Source: Collimonas arenae
GTDB lineage: Bacteria; Pseudomonadota; Gammaproteobacteria; Burkholderiales; Burkholderiaceae_D
DNA length: 64,000 nucleotides
Direction: 5' to 3'
NCBI RefSeq assembly: GCF_001584165.1
Contig: NZ_CP013233.1
Span: 186,001-250,000, forward strand
Position numbers and translations under genes: made by a program. The notes beneath the pieces are model-generated. The model searched no databases, was not told where the DNA came from, and saw nothing but the letters and a program-made list of their open reading frames with translations. Of the stretch, positions 17,101 through 25,817 are shown one piece after another. How positions within the stretch are numbered: the stretch's first letter is position 1; each line of letters starts with the position of its first letter.

Positions 17101-17586
17101 ATGAGCGACAAAATGATTACCATCGGCGAGCTGGCCAAGCGTTCCGGCGTCGCCGCCAGCGCCTTGCGCTTCTATGAAGATGCGGGCTTGTTGCATAGCA
17201 CCCGCACAACCGGGCGTCAGCGGCAATTCTCGCGCGATGTGCTGCGTCGAGTCGGATTCATCCGGGTGGCGCAGTCGATCGGCCTGCGTCTGGAAGAAAT
17301 CCGGGCGGCCTTGTCGACACTGCCGGAGAATCGCACGCCGACCAAGCAGGATTGGGAGCGCTTGTCGCGCTCCTGGCGGCCGCTGCTGCAGCAACGCATC
17401 GATGCCCTCACCGCGCTGCGCGACCAGCTCAGTTCCTGCATCGGCTGCGGCTGCCTGTCGCTGCAGAAGTGTGCGTTATATAACCCAGAGGATATTGCCC
17501 AGACGCGCGGCAACGGTCCGCGTTACCTGCTGGGGAATAGCGCCGAGGAGCTGATGGCTGGCCGCTCCTTGAACGAGTCAGATTGA
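17101..17586 (+). CDS. soxR: Redox-sensitive transcriptional activator SoxR
   Basis: 161 residues. MerR-family winged helix-turn-helix at 5-75 (TIGELAKRSGVAASALRFYE, R-F-S-R-D-VLRRVGFIRVAQ), a dimerisation helix, then the [2Fe-2S] cluster ligands Cys113, Cys116, Cys118 and Cys124 in the exact SoxR spacing CX2CXCX5C. SoxR responds to redox-active compounds such as quinones, phenazines and pigments through oxidation of the cluster and untwists promoters with long spacers. Here it faces a questin-oxidase gene, whereas no soxS is visible in the window, as usual outside enterics. GGAGT upstream of the ATG. Confidence 0.93.
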   Translation: MSDKMITIGELAKRSGVAASALRFYEDAGLLHSTRTTGRQRQFSRDVLRRVGFIRVAQSIGLRLEEIRAALSTLPENRTPTKQDWERLSRSWRPLLQQRIDALTALRDQLSSCIGCGCLSLQKCALYNPEDIAQTRGNGPRYLLGNSAEELMAGRSLNESD

Positions 17587-17620
17587 CGGCATTATTGTCA
17601 AAATGAAATGAGCGGTTGGC

Positions 17621-17652
17621 CACCGAAAATGTGATCTGCCACTTTTTCGGTG
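17621..17652 (+). terminator. Hairpin after soxR
   Basis: Arms CACCGAAAATGTG (17621-17633) and CACTTTTTCGGTG (17640-17652) pair with one mismatch around a 6-nt loop. Internal A/T runs in the arms give a terminator-like element in either direction. Lies between soxR and the RcnR operator. Confidence 0.5.
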
Positions 17653-17680
17653 CGCCAGTATACGTTTTTGATTTCTCGAT

Positions 17681-17701
17681 ATAGTATACCCCCTATACTA
17701 T
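17681..17701 (+). promoter_or_regulatory. RcnR-type operator upstream of rcnR
   Basis: Perfect 8-bp arms ATAGTATA and TATACTAT flank a central CCCCC, ending 14 bp before the rcnR ATG. RcnR/CsoR-family repressors recognise a G/C-tract flanked by TA-containing inverted repeats (family form TACT-G6-N-AGTA). This strongly suggests autorepression of rcnR-rcnA relieved by nickel or cobalt. Confidence 0.8.
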
Positions 17702-17715
17702 TAATTGAGATCATC

Positions 17716-17994
17716 ATGGGTCACACCATCAAAGACAAACAAAAACTCCTGAACCGGGTACGCCGCATCCGCGGTCAGGTCGATGCGATCGAACGCGCCC
17801 TGGAAGAAGAAAAGGGATGCATGGATGTGCTTCAGCAAATTACCGGTTGTCGCGGCGCGATGAACGGCTTGCTGGCAGTGGTGCTGGAAGACCACATACG
17901 CACGCATCTGGTCGATGTTGAACATGAGGCGCATGACGGGCATGGAGATGCCAGAGAGCAATTGATCGACGTTGTCAAAAGCTACTTCAAGTAG
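17716..17994 (+). CDS. rcnR: Nickel/cobalt-responsive repressor RcnR
   Basis: 92 residues from ATG 17716; the frame opens earlier at 17650 but that would overlap the operator. All-helical DUF156 (CsoR/RcnR) fold without a classical HTH. The metal ligands match the RcnR set: His3, Cys35, His60 and His64, distinguishing it from FrmR (lacks His3 ligand pattern for metal) and CsoR. It represses the adjacent efflux gene until Ni or Co binds. Operator with CCCCC centre lies immediately upstream; rcnA follows 90 bp downstream on the same strand. Confidence 0.9.
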   Translation: MGHTIKDKQKLLNRVRRIRGQVDAIERALEEEKGCMDVLQQITGCRGAMNGLLAVVLEDHIRTHLVDVEHEAHDGHGDAREQLIDVVKSYFK

Positions 17995-18084
17995 GCGCGC
18001 TACGCGTTTCCTGCTGTCCAGTTCTCTGGCACAGCAGTCGTCCGGCGATTTTTCGGCAATCCAGATATTTTGTAGGCCATTTCC

Positions 18085-19200
18085 ATGACTGAATTTTCCA
18101 CTCTGTTGCAGCAGGGCGCTTCCAATGCGTGGCTGTTCATTCCCAGCGCCATTTTGCTCGGTGCGTTGCACGGCCTGGAGCCTGGACATTCCAAGACCAT
18201 GATGGCAGCTTTCATTGTCGCCATCCGCGGCACCATGACGCAAGCGATTTTTCTGGGCCTGTCCGCCACGTTGTCGCATACCGCGGTGGTATGGGCAGTG
18301 GCGTTGATCGGTTTATATTTCGGCCGGCAATGGAATGCGGAAGCCAGCGAGCCGTATTTTCAACTAGCATCCGCGATATTGATCGTTGGTGTCGCACTGT
18401 GGATGATGTGGCGCACGTGGCGGCAGCAGCGCTTTGCAGATCATGATCATGCCGATCATCCGCATGACGAAACAAAGCGCATAGATACGGGTCATGGCCT
18501 GGTGCGACTTGAAATATTCGAGGACGGCGTGCCGCCTCGCTTCCAGCTATTCACCGATAGCAAGCACGGTCACATATGGCCGGCCAATCAGGTCAGGATA
18601 GAAACGGAGCGAGCAGACGGCAGCAGCCAGTTATTCACCTTCGTGCGGCGCGACGGCTATCTCGAATCGGAGCAGGTGATTCCCGAGCCGCACGAATTCG
18701 TTGCCCGCTTACGCCTGGGCCATGAGCAACACAGCCATGACTATGACCTGGAATATCTAGAGCACGATCACCATCATCACGCCATCCATGACTATGACGG
18801 ACTGGATGTGTCGGCGCCGGGTTACCAGGATCCGCATGAACTGGCGCACGCCAACGATATTCGTCATCGCTTCGCCAACCGAGAAGTGACGACCGGGCAA
18901 ATCATCATGTTTGGTTTGACTGGAGGGCTGATTCCTTGTCCAGCATCCATCACGGTGCTGCTGTTATGCCTGCAACTGAAGAAGATCGCACTCGGCGCCA
19001 CACTCGTCTTGTGCTTCAGTATCGGCCTGGCGCTGACCATGGTGATGTCGGGCGCTTTGGCGGCCCTGAGTGTGAAGCACGTTTCCAAGCGCTGGGGCGG
19101 TTTCGGCGAATTTGCGCGGAAAGCCCCTTATTTTTCGGGTGCTCTGATCCTGTTGGTTGGCGGCTATGTCGGTTATCAAGGTTTGCATCAGTTGATGTAA
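18085..19200 (+). CDS. rcnA: Nickel/cobalt efflux protein RcnA
   Basis: 371 residues. N-terminal membrane segments include LLGALHGLEPGHSKTMMAAF with the NicO/RcnA family HGLEPGHSK motif, and C-terminal segments include GGLIPCPASITVLLLCLQL. The central loop is His-rich (HDHADHPHDE and HDHHHHAIHDYD) as in RcnA, suited to binding Ni or Co in the cell. At 371 residues it is longer than the E. coli protein: an extra soluble segment of about 80 residues (residues 140-220) beginning RLEIFEDGVPPRFQLF lies before the second His cluster. Cotranscribed with rcnR. Exports metal across the inner membrane. Confidence 0.92.
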   Translation: MTEFSTLLQQGASNAWLFIPSAILLGALHGLEPGHSKTMMAAFIVAIRGTMTQAIFLGLSATLSHTAVVWAVALIGLYFGRQWNAEASEPYFQLASAILIVGVALWMMWRTWRQQRFADHDHADHPHDETKRIDTGHGLVRLEIFEDGVPPRFQLFTDSKHGHIWPANQVRIETERADGSSQLFTFVRRDGYLESEQVIPEPHEFVARLRLGHEQHSHDYDLEYLEHDHHHHAIHDYDGLDVSAPGYQDPHELAHANDIRHRFANREVTTGQIIMFGLTGGLIPCPASITVLLLCLQLKKIALGATLVLCFSIGLALTMVMSGALAALSVKHVSKRWGGFGEFARKAPYFSGALILLVGGYVGYQGLHQLM

Positions 19201-19342
19201 ATTCATTCTGACGCAAGATTTTTGCTTCCGCGATATTACCTGGGAGGTAATCGACCGTGCGCAACGCCGCGCGCAGAATGATTTCGTCGACTACGACAAA
19301 TCAACCTGAATCGATAATCCGATAACCTTCAAGGAGCAGATC

Positions 19343-19741
19343 ATGACCAGCACCAATACTGCAAAGAATATCGCCGAACAAGCTGCCGCCATCGCCACCC
19401 GTTATCTCGCCGCCTGGGACGAACTGGATGCGAGCCGCCGCCGTGCCCGTATTGTCGAAGTGTTCACGCCGGATGCTGTCTATCTCGACCCGATGGCGCG
19501 TAGTGCAGGCCACGATGGCCTGGATGCGATGATCGGCGCGGTCCAGCAGCAGTTTGCGGGACTGCGTTTTCGCCTCCATGGCAAGCAAGACGGCCATAAC
19601 AATGTCGTGCGCTTTTCCTGGACGCTTGGCGCGGAGGGAGCAGAGCCGGTCGCCCATGGCACCGATGTCGTGGTGGTTGCCGACGATGGCCGCATCAGCA
19701 GCGTTACCGGCTTCCTCGATGCGCTGGCGTTGCCTGCCTGA
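19343..19741 (+). CDS. SnoaL-like / nuclear transport factor 2 family protein
   Basis: 132 residues; AAGGAG lies 8 nt upstream of the ATG. Pattern YLAAWDELDASRRRARIVEVFTPDAVYLDP and a GHDGLDAMI turn are typical of SnoaL-like proteins that bind hydrophobic ligands. No signal peptide. It precedes an XRE-MmyB regulator on the same strand, and genes of this type are often targets of MmyB-like regulators. A catalytic role is not established. Confidence 0.78.
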   Translation: MTSTNTAKNIAEQAAAIATRYLAAWDELDASRRRARIVEVFTPDAVYLDPMARSAGHDGLDAMIGAVQQQFAGLRFRLHGKQDGHNNVVRFSWTLGAEGAEPVAHGTDVVVVADDGRISSVTGFLDALALPA

Positions 19742-19824
19742 TGCTCAGGTGGCAGCGTGGTTAGCTGTTATCACGTCGCAAAGAAACAGGGATACACTGC
19801 GCAATCAACTTTTGGAGATCGCCG

Positions 19825-20691
19825 ATGGCTACATCGCAAGTCGCGTCGCAAGCACCCGCCCGGAGTGCCGGGCAGGCGTCGGGCAACCGCTACTTCAACG
19901 ACTTCGCCGCGGCCTTGCGCTACTGGCGCGGCAAGCGCGGTTATAGCCAACTGCGCTTGTCCACCGAAAGCCATATCTCGCAGCGTCATATCAGTTTCCT
20001 TGAAAGCGGGCGCTCACAACCAAGCAAGGAATTGATCCTCAAGCTTGGCACGGTGCTCGATATTCCGCTGCGCCAGCGCAATGTGATGCTGCTGGCCGCC
20101 GGTTTCGCCCCCGCCTACCAGGAGCGCAAATTGTCCGATCCCGAACTGCAGTCGGTCAAGCAGGCGCTGGATTTCATGCTGGCGCAGCAGGCACCTTATC
20201 CGGCACTGGTGGTGGATCGCCTGTGGAACCTGGTGATGAGCAATGGCCCGGCGGCGATGATGATCCGCTGGCTGCTCGACATGCCGGACAGCCAGCCGTT
20301 GCCGCGCGAGGGCGTCAACGTGCTCAAGCTGATCCTCGATCCGGCCGGCATCCGCAAGCACCTACGCAACTGGCAGGACGTCTGCGCCGACTTGTTGCAC
20401 TGGATTCAGCGCGAGGCGATGAGCGACGGCCCCGGCAGCGAAGCTACTCTACTGCTGGAAGAGTTACTGGCCTTCCCCGGCATCAAGGCGGTCAGCCAGA
20501 CGCCGAACCTCGATACCCGTGCATTGCCATTCCTGGCGATGCAGATCGACAAGGACGGCGTTGAGCTGAACCTGTTCACCTCGATTGCCACCATGGGCAC
20601 GCCGCACGATGTCACCGTGCATGAGCTGCGCATCGAGTCTTTTTTTCCGGCCGATGAGGCCACTGCGGCCTGGTTCAAACACCGCGCATGA
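19825..20691 (+). CDS. XRE-family regulator with MmyB-like ligand-binding domain
   Basis: 288 residues from ATG 19825 (GGAG 8 nt upstream). The N-terminal HTH_31/XRE domain (about 25-95) contains GYSQLRLSTESHISQRHISFLESGRSQPS, split around the recognition helix. The C-terminal domain carries the MmyB-like pattern PYPALVVDRLWNLVMSN, ILDPAGIRKHLRNW and TSIATMGTPHDVTVHELRIESFFPAD, which is shared with regulators that bind small hydrophobic ligands. It probably controls neighbouring genes such as the SnoaL-like gene 83 bp upstream or a remote enzyme gene. Confidence 0.9.
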   Translation: MATSQVASQAPARSAGQASGNRYFNDFAAALRYWRGKRGYSQLRLSTESHISQRHISFLESGRSQPSKELILKLGTVLDIPLRQRNVMLLAAGFAPAYQERKLSDPELQSVKQALDFMLAQQAPYPALVVDRLWNLVMSNGPAAMMIRWLLDMPDSQPLPREGVNVLKLILDPAGIRKHLRNWQDVCADLLHWIQREAMSDGPGSEATLLLEELLAFPGIKAVSQTPNLDTRALPFLAMQIDKDGVELNLFTSIATMGTPHDVTVHELRIESFFPADEATAAWFKHRA

Positions 20692-20779
20692 AATGCTGCG
20701 CGCCGTTTTACAATAGGCATTCGCAGCAAGTTGCAAATTCTTGATCCAGACTAATCCGACAGCGTGAAGGAAATCCGAG

Positions 20780-21322
20780 ATGGAAAAGCAATTGGCAGGT
20801 GCGGCCGCACTAATCTCCATGTCATTGTTCCTGACAGCCTGCAGCAGCACGCCTCGCGCCGCGACGTCAGCCATTCCCGATAATCTCGTCACGCCGCCAA
20901 CCCAGGCGCTGACGGTGACGGCGCAGGCTAGCGGCGTGCAGATTTATCAATGCGCGGCGAGCGCTGCCGATGCCGGAAAATTCGCATGGCGTTTCATCGC
21001 ACCCGAAGCTGATCTGTTCGACAACAGTGGCAACAAGATCGGCAAACACTATGCCGGCCCGACCTGGGAAGCGCTCGACGGCAGCAAGGTGGTCGGCGCT
21101 GTGCTGGCGCAAAATCCCGGACCAGACGCCAACGCCATTCCGTGGCTGTTGTTGGGCGCGCAATCACATTCTGGCGATGGCGCGTTCGCCGGCATCCAGA
21201 GCGCGCAGCGTCTCAATACAGTCGGCGGCAAGGCTCTGGAAAATGGTTGCAACCAGGATCGTCTGGGTCAGCAGGTGCGTATCGCCTATCAGGCGCAATA
21301 TCGTTTTTATTCAGCAAAATGA
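20780..21322 (+). CDS. DUF3455 lipoprotein
   Basis: 180 residues, AAGGAAA upstream. Lipobox LTAC with Cys21. The mature domain matches DUF3455: GVQIYQC near residue 54, FIAPEADLFD, HYAGPTWEALDGSKVVG, IPWLLLGA and the C-terminal RLNTVGGKALENGC block, ending YQAQYRFYSAK. Function of the family is unknown; it is a periplasmic or outer-membrane-anchored protein. Converges with the histidine kinase gene. Confidence 0.88.
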   Translation: MEKQLAGAAALISMSLFLTACSSTPRAATSAIPDNLVTPPTQALTVTAQASGVQIYQCAASAADAGKFAWRFIAPEADLFDNSGNKIGKHYAGPTWEALDGSKVVGAVLAQNPGPDANAIPWLLLGAQSHSGDGAFAGIQSAQRLNTVGGKALENGCNQDRLGQQVRIAYQAQYRFYSAK

Positions 21323-21346
21323 TGCGGTGAAGGTCCTGCTGTCGTT

Positions 21347-22657
21347 TCAAGCGGCGCGCTTGAAACTGACGCTGGCCCGCAGTCCGGCAAGCCGGAGCCC
21401 CTGACCCAGGCGCACCTCGGCCAGGTGCAGGTCGGCGACTTGTTTGACGATCGCCAGGCCAAGGCCGCTGCCGGTCGCTTGCGGCACCAGGCAGCGATAG
21501 AAACGATCGAATACACGTTCCCGTTCTTCAGGCGGAATGCCGGGGCCGCTATCTTCAATCTCCAGCACGATCTCGTGCTGCCCTGTGCGAATGGCCACAT
21601 CAACCTGACCGCCGATGGGCGTATAGCGCACTGCGTTGTCGATCAGGTTGCGCAGCAGAATGTGCACATGGTGCGCCGATCCCATGATTGCGCCGGCGTC
21701 CAACTGTTCAACGCCGAGGTTGATCTTGCGTGTGTTGGCATACGGGATCAGGTCAATCGTCACCTCGCGCGCAATCTCGTGCAATTGCAGCGGAGCGTGC
21801 GGATCGTGATTGCCGCCCGACTCCAGGCGCGACACCATCAGCAATTGTTCGACCAGGTGGCTGGTGCGTTTGACGCCAGCCTTGAGATCGGCCAGCGCCC
21901 TTGCTTCGCACCCGCTGCCGAGCGATTGTTCGACCAGCTGCGTCTGGATCTGCAGAGTCGCCAAAGGAGTGCGCAACTCATGTGAGGCGTCGGCAATGAA
22001 TTTCTTCTGGCCTTCCAGCGCCACGCCCAGGCGCTCCAGCAGGGTGTCCAGGGCCTGTGTTAGCGGCTTGATTTCGGTAGGCTGGTCTGGCGCGGCCAGG
22101 CGGCCCAGCTTGTCGGGGGTACGCTTGGCCAGTTCCTGCGAAAGACGCGTCAGCGATTGCAAGCCGGTGCCAACGCTCCAATGGATCAGCAAGCCCATGA
22201 TCAGCAGGAAGATCAGCAACGGGATCAGTGAACGCAGCGCATGATCGACCGCAATGTTGCGGCGGCCGCTCAGCGATTGCGCCACCTGGATAACGTTGCG
22301 GTCGGTCTTGCGGATAAATATTTTCCATTCGCCGTCCTGCCATTGCACCACGCTGAACCCCGGTGTCGAAAATTGCGGCAGGACGATCTCGGGATGGGAG
22401 TTGTAGTTCAATTTTCCCTGCTGGTCCCAGATCTGCAGAATGCTGTCGTCGCCGTCGTACTTCAAGCCCGGCCCGCTCTGTCGCAGATCTTCGCTGTTGA
22501 CGTGGGCCGGAATGGCGGACGCGATCTGGTTCATCTGGTCATCGTAGATATCGGCCAGCAGGGCGCGGTCGATCAGGTAGTCCGCCAAGACGAAACACGC
22601 GCCCAGGATCGCCAGCCCGGAGAGCAGCCAGAACAGCAAACGGTTCCTAATTGACAC
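21347..22657 (-). CDS. Two-component sensor histidine kinase (QseC/TctE-like)
   Basis: 436 residues with two transmembrane helices (about 8-27 and 143-162) flanking a short periplasmic sensor of about 115 residues. HAMP-like segment follows, then the H-box FIADASHELRTPL (phospho-His near 225), N-box LLRNLIDNAVRYTP, G1 DSGPGIPPEERERVFDRFYR and G2 GSGLGLAIV. It phosphorylates the response regulator encoded just upstream, with which its start overlaps by 11 bp. The pair is divergent from the TonB receptor-ExbBD-TonB-phosphatase operon, suggesting control of that operon. Stimulus unknown. Confidence 0.93.
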   Translation of the reverse strand: MSIRNRLLFWLLSGLAILGACFVLADYLIDRALLADIYDDQMNQIASAIPAHVNSEDLRQSGPGLKYDGDDSILQIWDQQGKLNYNSHPEIVLPQFSTPGFSVVQWQDGEWKIFIRKTDRNVIQVAQSLSGRRNIAVDHALRSLIPLLIFLLIMGLLIHWSVGTGLQSLTRLSQELAKRTPDKLGRLAAPDQPTEIKPLTQALDTLLERLGVALEGQKKFIADASHELRTPLATLQIQTQLVEQSLGSGCEARALADLKAGVKRTSHLVEQLLMVSRLESGGNHDPHAPLQLHEIAREVTIDLIPYANTRKINLGVEQLDAGAIMGSAHHVHILLRNLIDNAVRYTPIGGQVDVAIRTGQHEIVLEIEDSGPGIPPEERERVFDRFYRCLVPQATGSGLGLAIVKQVADLHLAEVRLGQGLRLAGLRASVSFKRAA

Positions 22658-23324
22658 ACGGGCTTTCGCTGTCAGCCAGCATGTAACCCAGGCCGCGGAT
22701 GTTGCGGATCACGCCAGGCGCCAGTTTTTTGCGCAACGCGTGGACGTGCACCTCGATAGTGTTGCTCTCCACTTCGTCGTTCCAGCCGTAGACTTTATCG
22801 ACCAATTGTGCGCGCGACAACACTGCGCCTGGTTTCTCGATCAACGCTGCCAGCACCATCAGTTCGCGGCTGCTCAATGCAACGCCTTTGCCCTTGTAGG
22901 TAACTGTATTGCCGGCTGGGTCAAACTGAATTTCACCGTGCGTCAACACCGGGCTGGTGCGGCCGCCGCTACGGCGTAGCAACGCGCGCACCCGCGCCGC
23001 CAGTTCATCCAGGTCGAATGGTTTGCTGAGATAGTCATCGGCGCCGGCGTCGAGTCCTTCGATCCGGTTCAGCACGCGATCGCTGGCCGACAACACGATC
23101 ACCGGTGTGCTGTTGCTGTCGGAGCGCATTTTCTTCAGGACTTCCAATCCCGACTTGCGTGGCAATCCCAGGTCCAGCAGCACCGCCGAATATGATTCCG
23201 CCGCCAGCGCCGCCTCCGCCGCAATTCCGTCCTGAGTCCAGTCGACGATGAAGCCGTAGGGGTAGAAACCCTTGCGGATGCTGTTGCCCAGCATGTAGTC
23301 GTCTTCAATCAGCAGTAAGCGCAT
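22647..23324 (-). CDS. OmpR-family response regulator
   Basis: 225 residues. Receiver domain 1-115 with acidic pair Glu7-Asp8/9, phospho-acceptor Asp51 in LLDLGLP, Ser near 80 and Lys in SKPF at about 101; the winged-helix effector (about 130-220) contains SRELMVLAALIEKPG and SNTIEVHVHALRKKL. It resembles the QseB/PmrA/TctD branch. Translationally coupled to the kinase (11-bp overlap). The divergent gap of 264 bp to the TonB receptor gene is the natural target region. Confidence 0.93.
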   Translation of the reverse strand: MRLLLIEDDYMLGNSIRKGFYPYGFIVDWTQDGIAAEAALAAESYSAVLLDLGLPRKSGLEVLKKMRSDSNSTPVIVLSASDRVLNRIEGLDAGADDYLSKPFDLDELAARVRALLRRSGGRTSPVLTHGEIQFDPAGNTVTYKGKGVALSSRELMVLAALIEKPGAVLSRAQLVDKVYGWNDEVESNTIEVHVHALRKKLAPGVIRNIRGLGYMLADSESPCVN

Positions 23325-23588
23325 CGGAAAGGGAAACTCGGCTTGGTCGACCTTTCAACATAGCAGCCGATTGTGACGAGAGCGTGAAATACATTGCAGA
23401 TTGGCATAAATCAGACAGATTCCGCACAGCTCATTTTCGCTTAATTTTCAAAGCTTATGCTTCGCCCCGAACTAGAGCCAGTTACCGCGTTACTTGGCAA
23501 CAGGCCCTATGCCACCAAGCCACAAACGGCATTTTCTCAGCATCTTCTTCCGATTTTTACGACAACGATCCTAAAAGGAAAACCAGAA
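23325..23588. promoter_or_regulatory. Divergent promoter region, response regulator / TonB receptor
   Basis: 264 bp holding promoters for the two-component system and the receptor operon. CTTAAT at 23440-23445 and CTTATG at 23454-23459 form a loose direct repeat 14 bp apart, near AT-rich sequence; PmrA/QseB boxes are 11-bp direct repeats, so this is only suggestive. Confidence 0.35.
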
Positions 23589-25762
23589 ATGAAGCGCCCC
23601 AGTTTGAAGCCAGGTACCCAGCAAATCTTGCACGCATTAGCCGTCATGTGCATGGCAGCACCAATGATCGCCAGTGCGCAGCAAGCCACGGACCTGGGCG
23701 CGGTCAGTGCCAGCGGCGGCTCCGGCGCCACCGATAATTCCAGTGCGCCGGTTACTGCTACCAAGACTGCGCCGGTGCAAGGCTCTCTGACTGCGCGTTC
23801 GGCGCAATCGATAGTGAGCGATCAGTTCATTCGTGACCTGACCTCGCCGGTCGCCGATTTCAGTCAGGTGCTGCAGATGACGCCGGGCATGTACAGCTAC
23901 AGCCCGAACGGCGTCGGCCTGGGCGATACAAAAACCTACTTCCGCGGTTTCTCCGACGGCGACTATACCGTGAGCTTCGATGGCATCCCGTTCCAGGACA
24001 CCAACAGCCCGTCGCATCACACCTGGGCTTTCTTCCCTAGCCAGTTCCTCGGTGGCGCAGTAGTTGATCGCAGTCCGGCTCGGCCGCCACCATCGGCCCA
24101 GCCAACTTTGGCGGCTCGGTCAACCTGTTGTCGCGCAACCTGGAGCCGGAGCAGCGCTTCAGTGCCTTTGACTCATACGGTTCTTTCAATACCAAGATCT
24201 ACGGCGCTGAATTCGAAAGCGGGCAGTTCGGCGCCGACGGTGCTTCCAACCTGCTGCTCAATGCGCACCAGATGACGTCGGACGGCTATCAAACCTACAA
24301 CAAGCAAACGCGCGATGCCGTTTCGCTCAAGTACCAATATGCGATTACCGACAACACCGCGCTGACCCTGTTCGGCTCATACATCGACCTCAAGTCCAAC
24401 ACGCCGAACACCAAGGGTGCGACGCGCGCGCAAATTGCGCAGTTTGGAGACGACTACCTGCTGAGCAATAATCCGAAGCAAGCCAATTACTGGGGCTACA
24501 ACTTCTATCATGTGACGTCGGATTTCGAATACGCCGGTCTCAGTTCGAACCTGGGCGGCGGCTGGAAACTGGATGACAAGGTCTATACCTACGCTTATCA
24601 TAACCAACAGAATTACAACGGCAGCACCATCACCGCCACCAGCGCTACCGACAAGCTCAACGCCTACCGCACCTACGGCAACCTGCTGCGCCTGAGCCAG
24701 GAATCCAGCTTCGGTGTGTTCCGCACCGGCCTGTGGGCGGAAAACGCCGACACTAACCGCTACCAGATTCCATCCGATCCGCGCACCTGGATCGATGCGA
24801 CGGCGCCGAACTTCCACGAGCGCTTCAAGACCACCACCCTGCAGCCATTCGTCGAATATGAATTCCAGGTCATGCCGGATCTGAAAATCACGCCGGGCGT
24901 CAAGTATTCGTCTTATCGCCAGAATCTGACGCAATATGCCGACAACGGCAAGACCGTCGGCAACCTCGGCGGCTTGCCTAGCATCGAGCACGCGGTGACC
25001 TACAACACGGTGCTGCCTTCGTTCGATGTGCATTACATGCTGCGTCCTAACTGGTCGGTCTATGGCCAGTATGTCGTCGGCGATGAAATCCCGCCGACCA
25101 GCGTGTTCGATGTCAAGAACGCCAACGTCACCGCACTGCCGTCGTCGATCAAGAGCAAGACTTTCCAGATCGGATCGGTCTGGAAATCGGACCGCTTCAC
25201 GTTTGATATCGACGCCTACCATATCAAGTTCGACAATGCGTACTCGTCCTTCACCGACAACGCTGGCAACACCACTTACTTCGCCAACGGCAGCTCCACC
25301 ACCCAAGGTATCGAAGCCGAAGGCAATGTGGTTCTGGGCAGCGGTTTCAGCCTATACGCCAACGCCACTTACGGCACGGCGAAATACGCTAGCGGCCAGT
25401 GGGTTGCCAGTGCGCCAAGCGATACCGAAACCCTGGGCCTGAACTACAACCAGGGCGGTTGGGATATCGGCTGGCTCAACAAGCGTGTCGGCACCATGTA
25501 CAACGACAATGGCAGCGTGCATCAGGCGGTCAAGATCGCGCCGTTCACCATTTCCAACCTGTTCGTCAACTACACCATCAAGCATCCGGTACAGATGGTC
25601 AAGCAGGCCAAGGTCCAGTTCGGCGTCAACAATCTGTTCGACAAACACAGCATCGTCGGCGTTAATCCAGCCAGCACCACCACCTCGGCGCCGGCGCCGG
25701 GCGACGTGTTGACGCTGTTGCCGGCACGCAGCCTGTCGCTGACAGTGAGCCTGGATTTCTAA
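23589..25762 (+). pseudogene. TonB-dependent receptor, frameshifted in the plug domain
   Basis: From ATG 23589 (AGGAAA upstream) the frame encodes a signal peptide ending ASAQ and most of a TonB plug (FSQVLQMTPGMYSYSPNG, TYFRGFSDGDYTVSFDGIPFQD). It changes frame at about 24075-24079. Restoring one G in CCGG at 24075-24078 gives an uninterrupted protein of about 724 residues reading DRSPGSAATIGPANFGGSVNLLS, split here around the junction, and continuing through a full barrel to a terminal Phe at 25759. The rest is intact and under coding constraint, with no other lesion. Either a recent one-base loss or a sequence error. It heads an operon with exbB, exbD, tonB and a phosphatase. Confidence 0.88.
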
Positions 25763-25779
25763 GCAAATATTGAACGACC

Positions 25780-25803
25780 GGGGAGCGCAGCTCCCCAATT
25801 TTT
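25780..25803 (+). terminator. Intrinsic terminator/attenuator between receptor and exbB
   Basis: GGGGAGC and GCTCCCC arms around loop GCA, followed by AATTTTT, 17 bp after the receptor stop and 15 bp before exbB. It may reduce exbB-exbD-tonB expression relative to the receptor rather than stop it completely. Confidence 0.7.
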
Positions 25804-25817
25804 ATGGAAATCGCATC

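Noticed and set aside
23440..23459. PmrA/QseB box in the receptor promoter
   Set aside because: The repeats are spaced 14 bp, not the 11 bp of known boxes, and only one base-pair pattern matches.
24128..25762. Separate receptor gene starting at 24128
   Set aside because: It is the second half of the frameshifted TonB receptor: it has no ribosome site and starts inside the plug domain.
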